Shown one piece after another: positions 13,156 through 25,922 of a stretch of 64,000 nucleotides of DNA. The DNA comes from Paramecium octaurelia (lineage: Eukaryota; Ciliophora; Oligohymenophorea; Peniculida; Parameciidae). The notes below the pieces were generated by a model. That model had not been told where the DNA came from. It ran no database searches and was given only the letters and a program-made list of their open reading frames with translations. The DNA is taken from contig CAJJDP010000099.1 of the NCBI GenBank assembly GCA_905182995.1, positions 253,404 through 317,403 of the forward strand. The letters are read 5' to 3'. How positions within the stretch are numbered: position 1 is the first letter of the stretch; each line of letters begins with the position of its first letter. The translations under genes and the position numbers were made by a program.

Positions 13156-15107
13156 TCAATTAGTTGGTTTTAAATTTTAAATGTAATTACAGTAGTATGC
13201 TTCTGATATATTCCATCTAGCTTCCATATTATAAGTTAAGCATTTAGTAATAAAATCTTTGCACTCTTAGGAGACATTAGGTTTCTAAGGAAATTTAACT
13301 TGATAAGAGTTTAAAATAACTCTTTCCTAAGGAATATTTAAATAAAATAGTACTTATGCTATTCTTTCCTAAGACATTCCATCTCCAAATGGTTTTTTGC
13401 CATAGACCATTTCAAATAATATAACACCCACTGACCATACATCAACTTTGGTGCTAATTTATATATTTGGTTGTTCTAAAAAGCATTCAGGAGGCAAGTA
13501 CCAATAGGTGCCTAATCCTTAAGACGTTAATTCTTATCTAGTTGTATCGTAGTCCAGAACTTTACACAATCCAAAATCAGTAATCTTTACTTCCCCTTTG
13601 TGAAACAATATGTTTTGAGGTTTCAAATCATAATGAATAATTTTAGTGGGACTGCAACTCATGTAATGCAATGCTGCCAATACTTGACGGATAATTAGCT
13701 TTGCTTCCTTCTCAGCAAGTAGCTTATATTTTTTCAAATGTTGATTTAGATCTGTGCCATCACAAAATTCCAGTACAGTACTATTTCTAGTATTGATAAA
13801 TACCAAAAGGAATCTTAATCGATTTCCTAAGTATCATATAATGATACTATATTAATATGTTTCAATCTCTTATGAATATCATTCTCTCTGAGTGCATGTT
13901 TGATATAATTATTTTTTGCATTTTCATTCCATTATGGATTTAAATAATGGATTTTGCAAGCACAAACTCGAAATTCTTATAAATCAAATGATTTATAAAC
14001 TTCAGAGAATCCTCCTTTGCCCAACAACCCTAAAGTTTAATATCTCTAAGCAATCAATGGCCATTTCGGTTCTGCTCTATAATAACGACAACTAAAGTTT
14101 GATATATGAAAATACTTCTATTCTTCCATGAATCTCCTTGTTTTGTATGCCAATTATTGCTTTTCTTCTTCTAGTTTTTGTAGTTTCAATTTAAGTTCTT
14201 CTTCTTCTTTTTTGAGAATACTCAATTAGAATTAGATCCTGAGTTTCCTTTGATTATTGTCCAAATCTCCATTCTATAAATCTAATTCAAATAGTAACTT
14301 AGTTTGCTTGTCTTTTTGTATTTTTGATAAGGATTTATCTTTAATTTCGCTTTTTTATTTTTCTAATTCATTTCTTTCGTTTTCTAACTTTTATAAATTT
14401 TATTTAACTTGCTTTATTTCATAACCATCTTACCATTCCTCCACAAATCTCACATTATTTCTAGAACTAACAAACTCGCCCAATCTATAACGTTCCCTCT
14501 CCAAATATTCCCTCATTTTTTCCCGCTTCAATTCCTCTACTTATTTCAAAGCCTCTGCAAATACTTCTTAGGTTCTCTTTTTAAAAGCATTATGTTATTA
14601 AATTAATTCCTAACGCTCATTCTCCAACTGTTATTTCTCCTATCTTAATTGCTTTTCCACCTATTCCTTCTCCATCAATTTTTATTACAATTTGTTTGCA
14701 TCATCCTCACTTTGTTTTTAAACTGACTATAAAATAACTTTACTTTCTTTTGGTTTGACATACGCTGTTTTATCGTTTATTTAAACCTTTTACTTACCTT
14801 CTTCCGTATTCTTTTACTATAACGCTTTAATCTGATTACCCGCTTCATTGCTTACATCTTTTGATGATTTCAAGTATTTGTAGATCGTTTAACAATTAGG
14901 TGGATTAACTACTGCTTATTAATTATTATCATTGGATGATTCATCATCGCTTTTTAATTTTGGGATAACCTTTTTTTTAGGCAACTCCGTATCAATCCTT
15001 CTTTTTCTACTTATCCTCTGTCTATCCTGCGAATTCTCAGGATTCTGGTTAAAATAATTGGTTATCAACTATTAACCTGAATTCGATTGTTGTATTTCTT
15101 CTGACAT
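13156..15107 (-). CDS. TLK: Tousled-like protein kinase
   Basis: 642 residues after one 23-nt intron at 13781-13803. The N-terminal ~300 residues are polar with a basic nuclear-signal-like patch (RISRKRR), followed by a long coiled coil, as in Tousled kinases where it drives oligomerisation. The kinase domain is diagnostic: IIHYDLKPQNILF (HYD rather than HRD), ITDFGLCK, LTSQGLGTYWYLPPECF in the activation segment, and KVDVWSVGVILFEMVYGKKPFG. Family members phosphorylate the histone chaperone Asf1 and act in replication-coupled chromatin assembly. All catalytic motifs I could read are intact. The assignment rests mainly on the HYDLKP and GTYWYLPPECF signatures, which few other kinases share. 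Confidence 0.94.
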
Positions 15108-15212
15108 TTTTAGTGTGTTTTATATTATTATTTATTAATTACACACACTCGTCTTTTATAAGGGTAATAGAAATTAATTAATAACACAAAAAAAGGTTCC
15201 TATGTATTTAAT

Positions 15213-15998
15213 TCATATCCTCTTTTTGGAACCTTATATTGAACCATCATTTTTTTAAGCCCTTCTTTACGAAATCAGTTTTCCATACGCTTTCATTACT
15301 TTCTCTCCTTCCTCCTTCTTCTTTGGATCATTCGCCATCAATGCATCCAGCAACTTCTACCTCCTTATTGTGCTTATGATCAAACTAAAAGGTAGATTCT
15401 TATTGATTGGCTAATTGCTTCCATGTCCCAAACGCCCATTTATCATGTCTACATGTCACACTACCTCTTTACCTTTAAAAAAATCAATCACCATTGTCTC
15501 CTTTGAGTTGCTTTTACCATCTCCGTTTTTATTTTTGATAATCTCTAAGAATTCTTTAAATTCAATAGACCCATCATCATCAACTGTATAAATGAGTTTC
15601 TTAACATCCTCACGTGATTCAGCTATGCCCAACGAGATTAATGGTTCCTCTAATTCATCTATACCAATGGATTCTAATCATTTAAAATGCCATTTTATAC
15701 TTGATCCATCCTCATCCAAAGAGTTGAAGTACTATTTCAATTGAGAACGCTCCTTGTCATTGAAGTCAATCAAGTGCTTATTTTTCCTCTTCAACAACCA
15801 GTGTCTCAACATAGCTTCTTGCTTATATTAGAAATCATAACTTACCAGTTTCGAATCTTATTCATAGAATTCTTTTATTCTCTTATTCTTTTTGGCTATA
15901 AGCTCCTCATAAGTAATATTGTCCAATCCTTGTGTTTTAATCATTTCCCCAATTTGCTCATTAGTGTAATTGGTAAAATCCATGTTATCATAATCCAT
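15213..15998 (-). CDS. EF-hand calcium-binding protein
   Basis: 236 residues after three introns (15449-15472, 15674-15700, 15822-15845); the exon sum is exact. One canonical EF-hand loop, DEDGSKSIGIDE, is assembled across the 27-nt intron, and a second, VDDDGSIEFKEF, is one residue shorter than canonical. The order and spacing fit a calmodulin-like pair; the C-terminal third is basic and helical (KKKEEGEKVMKAYGKLIS). The cellular role is unknown; Ca2+ sensing is inferred from the loops. The 24-nt intron at 15822-15845 is 3n and lacks an in-frame TGA, so retention would add eight residues without stopping translation; the other two introns do contain one. The gene ends 105 bp upstream of the Tousled-like kinase start on the same strand. 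Confidence 0.85.
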
Positions 15999-16184
15999 TT
16001 TATATAATAAATCAAATTATAAACAAATATTTTTGGTGTAATTCATTAAACTATAATAATTTCTAATGCCAATTCAATACGAATTTTCCACGCTATTTAA
16101 ATTATTTGTTGCATATAAATTGATAAAATACATATATAAATATATAAGTTTCACATATACAGATACACAAGTTTAAATACACAC

Positions 16185-18686
16185 TCATTTTTAACTTTAT
16201 AATTTATGGTTGATTACTATATAAATCATATTTTCTAGACAAGTAGTAGAATAAAATTAAGAGGCTTTAGGAACATGATTTTCTTGGCTAGAACATCTTT
16301 TAGGAATAGTTTAATACACATCAGGATATTGTTCCTCAATTATACTTACATTTGTAGAAGCATGAGAACTTTTTAAAGTTTTTCGAAAATATTTCAATTC
16401 CTAAGCAGGGCTTTCAAAAGCATCATCAGGAATTGCAGGAAAAGTCAATAATATTTTACCTCCAGATTCAATAGAATTAAAGCTCTTTTAATTTTTTTAT
16501 CTTTTATCTTGCACATTTAAGAGTCTCCTTCTGTTCTCTTCCCCCGCCGAAGGTTTCCTCGCTAAATCTCTCTAAGCAAATTTCAGAATATTATCAATTG
16601 ATAATCTACTTTTTTTTTACTTTTAAGTATTATATTTGATCTAATTTTGTTTCTTAATCTACAACATCCTAAGGAACCTCTCAGCACTCTCCTTTGTTCT
16701 TTTCTTTCTTTCCTCCTCTCTCTTATCTTCTATTATTTTTTAATTAAATTCTGCTTTTGTATTAACAATCGATATTATAGTACCAAGATTACATTTTGGA
16801 GTGAATCTAATGTATTCCTTCATGGATTCACTTACAAAAGAATCTTTAACCTATTTATCTCTTAATACTTTTTATGCTAACTTAAATTTAGTCATTTATT
16901 TCTTTTTATTTAAAAAGTATTCTATGTTTAACATTTCTTTTTCAATTCTATTCTAAGCCCTTAGATATTTGTCATTTATGAATAATAAAAGGGTTTTTTG
17001 TTTCTATCTGTTCTTTCTATTCTTTTTGAACTTGTTTTGAAATTTTTGGATGACATTAATCCTATCATATTTCGAGATAATTAGATGTGAATATGGACAG
17101 TAAATTGCTATGTGATTGCTTTCTTAACATAAATAACAAATTAATTTTAAGGCACTAATGTCTTGTTCTATTTCAATTTAGAATTTGATTTCAAAATATT
17201 TCTCCATATCTTCAGGGGATAACAATTGAAGGAATCTGCTGCGACATAATGTCAATAGATTAATGAAATTAGTTGCAATTATAGTAGAGGATCTTGGAAC
17301 ATTTGCAATGAAACCAATCTCCCCAAAATAATCTTTCTTTTTCAATTCATATTAAATATTTTCAATTTTCACACTACCATTTAATATATAGTAGATTTGT
17401 TTATTTTCAACATCTCCTTATTGTAAAATAATATCTTCAGGACTGAAAGTTTATTCTTTGAAATAATAGACCAATTTCTGCAATAACTATGAGGAAAAAT
17501 TTTGGGAAAAGAGTAAACAAGATTAAGTTATTTTCTAATGAATTATTTCTAAAATTTCTCTCCTTAGATTTTCTGATAGATTTTAAAGCACTTATTATTC
17601 GTAGCTATGTTAAATTTGTTCTTGTTATTGCAGCCATTCGATGTAGTTTTTAATCCTAGCTATTAATTATTTATTCACTCTCTTTTATTTCAGGTATAAC
17701 ATTATTTTATCTTGCTTTTCTAATATCTCAACTACATTTTCTTCTTAATTTTCAAACAATAAAACTATGGAATTCATAATATAGCCAAAAAGACCTGAAG
17801 AAAATATCATTACGATAACACCAAAAGATCGTTCTATTGTTGTTATCGGATAGATATCTCCATATCCTATTGTAATCATGGAGGTTATCGAAAAGTATAT
17901 GGCTACCAAGTATTGCGATACCCAATAGTTTGTATCCTAATAGATAATGTAATTTTCCAGTTGGTACGTCTAATATTATGAATACCAATTTAAATCGGCA
18001 CCCTCAATTATCCTTAGTAAATTCCATATGCAGGCAAGCCAATGAGCTAAGCACAATATAATTATGCAAATCTTTAGAAAAGCAAAGAAAGAAATGACTG
18101 ATTAAGCCATCATCAACTGATCTTCCAATTGATTTATGTATTTCTTTAACTTTAAAGCCCTGATTAAACGAAGTATTTTTATAAAACGAACAACTCGAAC
18201 TATTTTTAAAATTTATGAATTTCTTTGTAATGATTCCGCTGAATTTGATTTTAGAGTTAATTCTATAATCATATCATATGGAAACGATGAAATGAGATCT
18301 AGCCAGAACCAAGATGAAAAGTAGTTCCAAAATACTTTTTTGTGAGAAGTAATTAAATTTCCTCTATTATAGTTAACAATATACTTATGATAATAGCTTG
18401 TATGAAAGGAAACGATGATATCTACCAAAAAGTAATAGTCCATTATTTGATTACAAATATCGTAAAAGAGATCTAATTCTATGGAAAAGGTTATGATCAA
18501 AGGAATAGTAATCATTTACACAAAAATGAAAAGCATTCCTACTAAATCCCAACTCAATTTGTATGGGGTATCCGGTTTGAAAGGCTTAAAAAACTCTTAG
18601 ACCATGGTCTTTAAGGTTTATTTGATGACTTTATCATTTTTACTGTAGGTGTCCTCGAATAAAGCAACATAGCGTTCCTTATACAT
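16185..18686 (-). CDS. CNBD-type voltage-gated K+ channel (channel 1)
   Basis: 833 residues with no intron; the length is an exact multiple of three. It has six membrane segments, an Arg/Lys-rich S4 (KIVRVVRFIKILRLIRALK), the pore ITSMITIGYGDIYP with a GYGD K+ filter, a C-linker and a cyclic-nucleotide-binding fold with FGEIGFIANVPRSST, close to a canonical phosphate-binding cassette. Immediately after that fold comes CYLCQESNHIAIYCPYSH, a C-x2-C-x4-H-x4-C-P knuckle (17085-17138). The tail is long, basic and disordered. The family (CNG/HCN/EAG-like) sets membrane potential, and in Paramecium shapes swimming behaviour. The start at 18684-18686 is 25 bp from the stop of the upstream same-strand gene; earlier in-frame ATGs are blocked by TGA. 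Confidence 0.92.
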
Positions 18687-18710
18687 AATTATTAAAATAA
18701 CTCATCATAC

Positions 18711-20547
18711 TCATTATTATTAAGGCTTCTCAGATATTCTAAAACTGTTCCCTGGTGTTGTATATGCAATCAACTCTAACATAGATGGGATTTATTGCTA
18801 TAACCTAGAGTACTTTTCTCTCCCACCTTCATTAATCCTAGAAATAGTATAATTTTTTATTACAGTAAATCTTCACTACTTTTACTTAAGCGTTCTATTT
18901 CAACTTTCAATTAACTGATTGTATTCAGAAGTAAATTCGATTCACTTTCATTTGATGTAACCTTCCACTTTTTCTATCTTTAATTCTTGACTGGTCAATT
19001 TATTGTTTGATTCCAATTTTTTATACATCTTTTTTGGAATCCTCTTCTCCAATCTTCTATCTCTTTTCTGCTGCTTTTATAACCTAGTATCTTTTTACCA
19101 ATAATTGCAATTGGAATTAGTGTACTTTTTCATCAATTCAATATTTTTATAACATTCAAATAATTTACATGTTATGTCAGTTTATTAATTCATTTTGTTA
19201 ATCATTCAATTTTTCAATACTAAATTTAGAGCTACTATTGCTTATTATTCTCAGAATTCCTAACTTTCTTAATTGAATAGTACCTATACTTTTGAACTCC
19301 TATTAGACTTGTTATTATTATTTTTATCAAAATATTCTTGTCATCTAATTCTCTTAAGAACTTTAAGAATTTTATGTGTTGTAGTTCCTCTATGTTTGTC
19401 ACTAAGTTGTATTATAAGTATTATTTAATATTAATCTTTCGATTTTATTTTCCCTCAGATTCTACTTTGCATAAATTAGCCTTCTTTCTATAATAAACAT
19501 TAAATTCCCAATAACTGATATCCTATTATTAGTAATTATGTAATCTTAAGTAAATCTACTTGTTGCTCTAATTGTGAAAATCAAAGAGTGGCTTAATATA
19601 ATTAAATTATTTGAGTATCAATATCCATGATTAACTTAATAAACTAGTTCTAAAATCTTCTATATCATCTTTTTTATAATATGCAGCTGCATTTATACTA
19701 ATAATCCTAATGAATTATTGATCTAAAAATTTGTTAGGAAAGAACAAACTAACTATAAAATTAAAGTGCCTTATCATTGTGTTGTTCTTATTTTATCTAT
19801 CTGATGAATTTCAATATTCAAAGAGAAAATCTTGAATCCTAGTTATACTAATTATTTCAACACTCTGAAATAGATCTATGAAATTCTAAATCTTTAGATT
19901 ATGAACATATTTTCTCAATTTGCAATCGTTAATTCTTATTCAACGACATGGAAAATTCTAATTTCAATTGTTTTGAGCTCAAATCGGTAGGAGTTTTATT
20001 CAACTCTTTTCTCTTTTATTTGTTAAATGTTTGCAACTCTGTTTGTAAATAATTAATAAACCTAATTATTTTTATCATTTCTATAAGTCTTATGATTTTT
20101 CAAATAAAATGCTTCTATGCATCTTCCATAGTTTGAACTTTTTGTGCAATTGCTCGATTTCATTAAAAGAACTAATAAATGAATCATAATTTAATATAAT
20201 AATCCTTTAAGTCTTCCAAAGTTCAACCTCTTATATTCAATTAATTATTTCATACTTTAAGTCTTAGTTAAATCACTTTCTATTTACTTTATTCTCTTCC
20301 AATTATGTCAAGTATTGTAATTGTAATTCAATTATTAAATCAAATTATGTTTATAATTTTTCTATTTCTGTATGATTGAATAACAATAGAGAAATATTTC
20401 TCTGTTACTCTAGGTTCATATCTCTTAACTATTCAATTAAGTATTCCAATATTTTGAATTCCTTTATTTTACTTAAAGGAATCAATTTATAATAACTACT
20501 AAAGTAATGTTGATAATATACTTCTTTATCATGATGATTCTAAACAT
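18711..20547 (-). CDS. Coiled-coil protein
   Basis: About 570 residues with several short introns; those I could fix include 18838-18863 and 20499-20521, and two more near 20.2-20.3 kb are needed to keep frame. The first exon gives MFRIIMIKN. The body is helical and coiled-coil-like (NEIEQLHKKFKLWKMHRS; LLLNTISQLKVEIERLS). The last exon ends RISEKPQQQ at TGA 18711-18713. No globular domain, signal peptide or membrane segment is seen. The exon structure in the middle (19.0-20.1 kb) is only partly resolved, so exact length is uncertain. Function unknown. Confidence 0.65.
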
Positions 20548-20994
20548 TTTATATAGTGTTGGGGCTCAAATAAATATAAAAATAAGCAAATTTAGTATTG
20601 AATGTTATTATTTTTCATTTGGAATGTAGATATTTATGAATTATTTAATTTTTTTAATTAATATTATCTTTACTTTTATTTAATTATATTTCTCCTTTAG
20701 ATATAATTTATATAAATAATAACGATATCTTAAGCAATGCACTATTATTAATTCTCTCAGTATTTAAGACATAATATAACTTTATAATACTAATTATCGA
20801 AAGCATAATACAATATTAGCTGGAATATAATTATAAATATATTTGAATTTCCTCCTTTATTTAGGTTTGCAAACAAAAAGTATTCAGATGCATAAATAGA
20901 AGCTACTATTCTCTCTATAATTTCAAGAAAATACAACGATATTTATCGTAAAATAAAATTTTATATGTTTGGTTATATGACTGTTATGAACGTA
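20548..20994. other. Intergenic, AT-rich
   Basis: No supported coding sequence. Long A/T stretches separate the coiled-coil gene from the small secreted Cys-rich gene. Confidence 0.65.
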
Positions 20995-21343
20995 TCAATT
21001 CATTTTCTTCAAGATTTGCTCGAAAACAGTGCTTTCCCTTTAGACGTCTGCGCATTTTTCGAAGATGCATTCCATCAATGTGTAAGATGTTGGTACTTTT
21101 TATAAGCATTCGTCAAACTAATATTTTAGATGATATTTATACCTTTTCCATGTCCTCATTTGATTAAAGAGCATCAGCGCAACTTTATATATTTTCGGCG
21201 CATCCTTATGTTTTTGCACAAGCACCAGCTTATGGTCTACATTTTCTAGCCATGCATTTAGTTAATGGATCCTCTTATCCCTTGTGGATTGATCTTGCAG
21301 TGATTGTTAAGACCAAAAGAGCAACAATTAAGATATATTTCAT
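20995..21343 (-). CDS. Small secreted Cys-rich protein
   Basis: 107 residues after one 25-nt intron at 21118-21142; the exon sum is exact. A clear signal peptide (MKYILIVALLVLTITARS) is followed by a short mature protein with about eight cysteines spaced as in compact helical disulfide proteins: CMARKC, CAKTQGC, SCADAL, ECLQKV, ECIFEKCADV. Ciliates encode families of such small secreted or secretory-granule proteins; I cannot name this one. Two forward-strand frames are also open here, but only the reverse strand gives start, signal peptide, intron and stop together. Function unknown; extracellular or secretory-compartment localisation is inferred. Confidence 0.85.
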
Positions 21344-22187
21344 TATTAATAATTGTCATTAATAGTGAACACATTAATGCTTTTATACTACATATTATAA
21401 TATTAATTTATGATAATAATTGGATAAACTAAATGATTTATAAAATTGATTTGAATTCTAACTTCCATTTTTCTAATTTTAAATAAATAATTGAACAATA
21501 TTTTTATATGTAAAAACTAAAAAATCAGATCTAACTACTAATAATATTGTAATATATTGGAATTAAATTTATTTTCAGTTAAGATGATTTATGCATGATA
21601 ATTATCTAATATAAACATAAAGAGTAACCAATTCCCTAAGATTTGATCCTTATAGATCTTTTTAAGTGAGCGCTCAGAGAATATTGAAACTAAAAGTAAA
21701 AAGATGATGTTTTACAGAAAATTTCAGTTATATTAAGAATGGTTTAGAAAATTTTTGAATTAAAGCATGAAGATATATGAGAATTTCGAAGCTTATAGAG
21801 ATTAGATTAGAAAATATCTCAATATTTTGATAAATTATATAAAATTAATATTACTACTATTTAATCTTGATAAGGAGACACATATCATAAAATCAAGATT
21901 CATCAATTCTTCCTCTAGGCCACAAACTTCTATGTATTTCTTAAAACTTCTATCTTTATCTTTGTTATGATTCGTTCCATCTATATACAATTAAATGAAT
22001 AAATTTAATAAACAGAGTAAATCTAACTCTCTAATAGAGGGATTGAGAATCAAGAATCTTAATTAGAAAAACAATTCAAATTCTAAAAGCTTAGAAAAAA
22101 TAAGAAGCTGGATAAATATTAAAATTTAAACTAAATAATGGATAATATTTTTTGGTAGAACTTTTAGCAAACTAAAATTCAAATTAT
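21344..22187. other. Intergenic with a weak forward frame
   Basis: Mostly AT-rich. Between about 21900 and 22190 a forward frame without TGA has Gln-rich, coding-like sequence, but it lacks a clear start and runs antisense into the GTPase gene, so I do not call a gene. Confidence 0.5.
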
Positions 22188-24262
22188 TCAGTTTCTTCTT
22201 AACTATTTTTAATTAAATTGTTAGGTTTCAACACTAAGTAATGTTTTAGATGCCATTAATTTTTTATCATTTTGTATTTTTTCTCTTACTTGTGTTGTAA
22301 CTTTTAATTCATCCATACATTCAAATTCCTCTAGAGCCTTTTTACAATCAGGGTAGAACTTAAGAACAAAATCATAAGCCTCAATGTCGAGAATATCAAG
22401 TCTGTAAAGGGCAGATGATAATAAACCTTGTAGACAATTTTTCATTTTTATCATAACTTCCTTTATGTTCTCTTTAGTATTATTTCTAGCAATCTCTTAC
22501 TCCTCAATCAACTATTGAATTTTATCAGAATTATTTTTAGCATTAATATTTTCCTACTTTAAACTTTCGTCAATAATTTTTTTTTATTCTTTATTATTAA
22601 TATAATTTTACTTTCTTCAGGCTTCCAAAAATATTCTTATTAAGTATGAAATTCTATTTCATGTCTACAATCTGAACAAATAATTTTTCTCTCACCAGAC
22701 ACATTTATTTCAAACATCGCTATGCAATGATCTAATACTTTGCTCTCACATGCTTTGCAACAAGTCTTCTTACATTTGTTACAATTAGTTGAAAAAGCCT
22801 TCTTATTATTTTTATAAATATATTTTTTTTCCCATTCAATTAAATAAATAAAAGATTCAAACTACATTGAATCTTGAATTTTATTTAAGTAGATATTCAA
22901 CTTACGAGTATTTTCATCCAAAGACTTTAAAATTTTAATCAATTGCTATAGGGTTTGTTATAGCCCTCCTAATTCATTCCTAATTTGGGTCCTTTACTAA
23001 ATAACTAAGATTGTGTCAATTAACTTAAATCCATCATTGGCATCATCTTTAATGAAATCAAATAGCTTTTCATAATTTACAAGATTTTTTTAGAGATGGA
23101 TATTCTCAATAAATCCATGTTTATTTGCTCTAAATACTGAATTTTAGAATTAAAAATAAAACTCTTCTTAGTTGTTATTTTCTGCTTAATTTTTCTCGGT
23201 TTAAATTATAGTTTAGAATTAAACCTTATTAAAGGTTTCCTAGAGGTGCTAATCAGTCTTACTCGAATTTATAAGAATTTATTATTCCTTAACTGAATAG
23301 AATATAGATTCTGGACTCTCAAAATTTTAAGTGCTAGTGGCAGTAAAGTCTGAAAAGGTAAGACAATGTTTTGTAAAAGCACACATTTCTTTTCCAAATA
23401 ATTTGAGAATACTTAACATTGATAATTGTAAAAGAGATGGATTACCATCAATTACTTCATATTAAGTAGACGACTAGGATACAAATAAAATTGCATTCAG
23501 ATTTTGATTCTTCTTATAGATGTGATCCTCGATATGTTTGGATATTTAAGTAATTCTTTCTTAATCTTTTTACAGACCTTCAGTATCGGCTAGCCCTGGT
23601 GTGTCTATCAGATTTATGATAAGATTTTCCTTTTCAATAATAAATTTATAGGATTTAACTTCATTAGTGTCAGATTATGCTTAATGATCTTTCACCTTAA
23701 TTATTCCAAAATAATCCAAACTTAATTCCTTTCCCTTTACTCTAGGCCTAAATTCTCTTTCAATTGCAGTCACAAAACTATTAATAAATGTAGATTTTCC
23801 TTAACCAGTTATTCCCACTATTAGAATATTTCTGATTTTCATATTAGCAAGAGGTGTTTCCTTACACTGATCAAATGATTCAATATATTTTAACAATTTT
23901 AGATCATTAATCGATTTATAATTGATCGTTATATCTTCTTCTTTGGATTATCGCAATAGATAGTTATTTAGAATTTATTTTTCAGCTTCATTAAGTCTTC
24001 TACCAGTTCTTGTTGTTTCACTCATTTGATAAGAGGACAACAAGTCTGCCATAGATGTGATTTTATTTATTTTGAAGTAGGTTTTCCATTTGTTTTTCCT
24101 ATCCCCAATAGCCAGAAAATTAAGAAACTCTGTCTCAAGATCATTTTCTTCTTTTTTTTTTAGCTTTATAGGATTCTCTTATTTTTTGGGTATCTACTAT
24201 GAGGTTTAGGGCTACATATCATTTTTGATTGTTTATTTCTTTGGATTTTGACTATTGCCCAT
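22188..24262 (-). CDS. AIG1/GIMAP-like GTPase with Cys-rich C-terminal region
   Basis: 683 residues after one 23-nt intron near 22590-22612; the exon sum is exact. The N-terminus is MGNSQN, so myristoylation is possible. At about residue 155 begins a G domain with P-loop GITGQGKSTFINS and switch II DTPGLADTEG, the pattern of AIG1/septin-like GTPases that act on membranes. Helical sequence follows, then a Cys-rich patch (CNKCKKTCCKAC...CSDCRHE) that could bind zinc, and a final helical tail. The GTP-binding motifs are intact. Whether the Cys patch is a real zinc finger, and on which membrane the protein acts, is not shown by sequence. Similar G-domain proteins are numerous in ciliates. Confidence 0.85.
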
Positions 24263-24802
24263 CTATAACACAGATAGATTTATTAATTTATGCTTTTAAT
24301 GTCATCATAAATACATTTATGACATGTATAAATTAATCAAGTATTGAGTGGATATGGGTATGCATAAAATGGATGACAGAAAAAAATATGGAAAATAAAG
24401 ATAACAGGAAGACTATAATTTTAATTTATAAATAAAATTCTAATAATGCTAGCTACTGTAGAATAATATGATATCTTAAGTAAATGAACAAGAGTAAACC
24501 TATAAGGCAAAGAAATATCCTTTCTATGGTTATTATTATTTAATATTAAAGATAATAACATTTTATTAAAATAAATATACAAAATTAATAAAACAAAAGT
24601 GTCATTCACTAATAAAAAATTTTAATTTATTCATAATTTTAAAAAGAGGATAATTAACATAATTATAATTTAAACACAAGACAAATATGCAGCAATGGTT
24701 AATTTAGAACAATTATAAATTATTATTAATTTTCTTATACTCTTATTTGAATGGATTGTTTAATTTATGAAATTATTTATATAATTTTATTTTATACAAT
24801 TA
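24263..24802. other. Intergenic, AT-rich
   Basis: No supported gene. One reverse frame at 24421-24609 is hydrophobic and AT-driven and not convincing. Confidence 0.65.
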
Positions 24803-25922
24803 TCATAATCCCTTATTAAAAACGATTGTCTTAATCTTATTTCCTTTACTATTTGTTAGATTTTAATATTATGATTCTAAATCGGTTGGGCTAACCTTTA
24901 AATATTATGGGAATATTCCTATTCCAACAGAAAGACCACAATATAAGAAGAATCCAGATAAACCTAAGGTAGCTATATAAAAATACTTAAGTCAAGAGCT
25001 AGACCTACTGCTCTGCCTTGAGGATAACATTTGGCCTATTTCATATAGTAAATGACTATGGGTGGAATGAACATAGGCAATGGTAAAATATATCTGGTCA
25101 CAAGAGTTCTAAAGAATGCGATTTTTGCTGAACAAATAGTAATTAATGTGTTTACCTGCCTCTTTGGATAATCCTGGTAAGGGTTCTTGTGTTTCATCAT
25201 CAAAAACTTGAATTCCTTTTTAGAAATCTGGATATCTAGCAAAAAATAGATTGAATGTGTTAGCAATCAGAACACCGAATAAGGGACAAGCCTTAAATAG
25301 AATGAGGATTGAGACTTACTCTAATGAGAAGTGCAGGTGCGTTGAGTTTCTTGAAGAGCCAAGATGTTCCCAAACTTCCAACTACTGCTGAGGAAACTGC
25401 TCCACCATATGAGACTATTGAGATGCTATGAAAATTTACATGCCAACATTTCATTGGAAAATACATTAGAAGCATTTCTATTACAATAATTAAACATAAA
25501 GTTATAGGTTTGATTGGCAGATTGAGCTAGCAATTGATTGATTGGCTATGAATGAAAATAAGAATTACTGTTGGAGGCAATACAGCTAATCCAAAAGCTA
25601 AAGGGACATTTACAGGAACAAATGTTGAAGTTCTGAATAGAATGTTAACAGGCTCTTTTAATTAGGGGTGAATGTTTGAGTCCACTACATATCTCATTTT
25701 CCATAATTATTAATCTGTGTATTTTTGTCTGATTGATGGATCCTTGTCAACGTTTTCTAATATTTTCCCATATTCACCCAATTGTTCAGGAGAATAAAAT
25801 ATGTTGCTAAAATTAATGGAAATGTTTTACGCTGGACTAATAATGTTTTAAAAATGCTTGAGTCTTCCCCAATAGGTGGTTAAATCCTCTGCTGAATCTT
25901 CTGTATTAGTATATCTCTTCAT
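24803..25922 (-). CDS. SFXN: Sideroflexin (mitochondrial serine transporter family)
   Basis: 330 residues after five introns (23, 25, 28, 28 and 23 nt); the exon sum is exact and the length matches sideroflexins. Landmarks are the N-terminal YSPEQLGEYGKIL and LWKMRYVVDSNIHPQLKEP, the family motif SANQTYNFMFNYCNRNAS, the glycine/alanine membrane segment FSYGGAVSSAVVGSLG, then LPMFIPPIVIYYM and a final segment LSGFFLYCGLSVGIGIFP. The family sits in the mitochondrial inner membrane and imports serine for one-carbon metabolism. No typical cleavable presequence is seen, as usual for sideroflexins. Intact apart from ordinary divergence. Confidence 0.94.

Noticed and set aside
20880-21300. Two overlapping forward-strand open frames of 100-150 codons
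   Set aside because: The reverse strand gives start, signal peptide, intron, Cys pattern and stop; the forward frames lack a supported start and are shadows.
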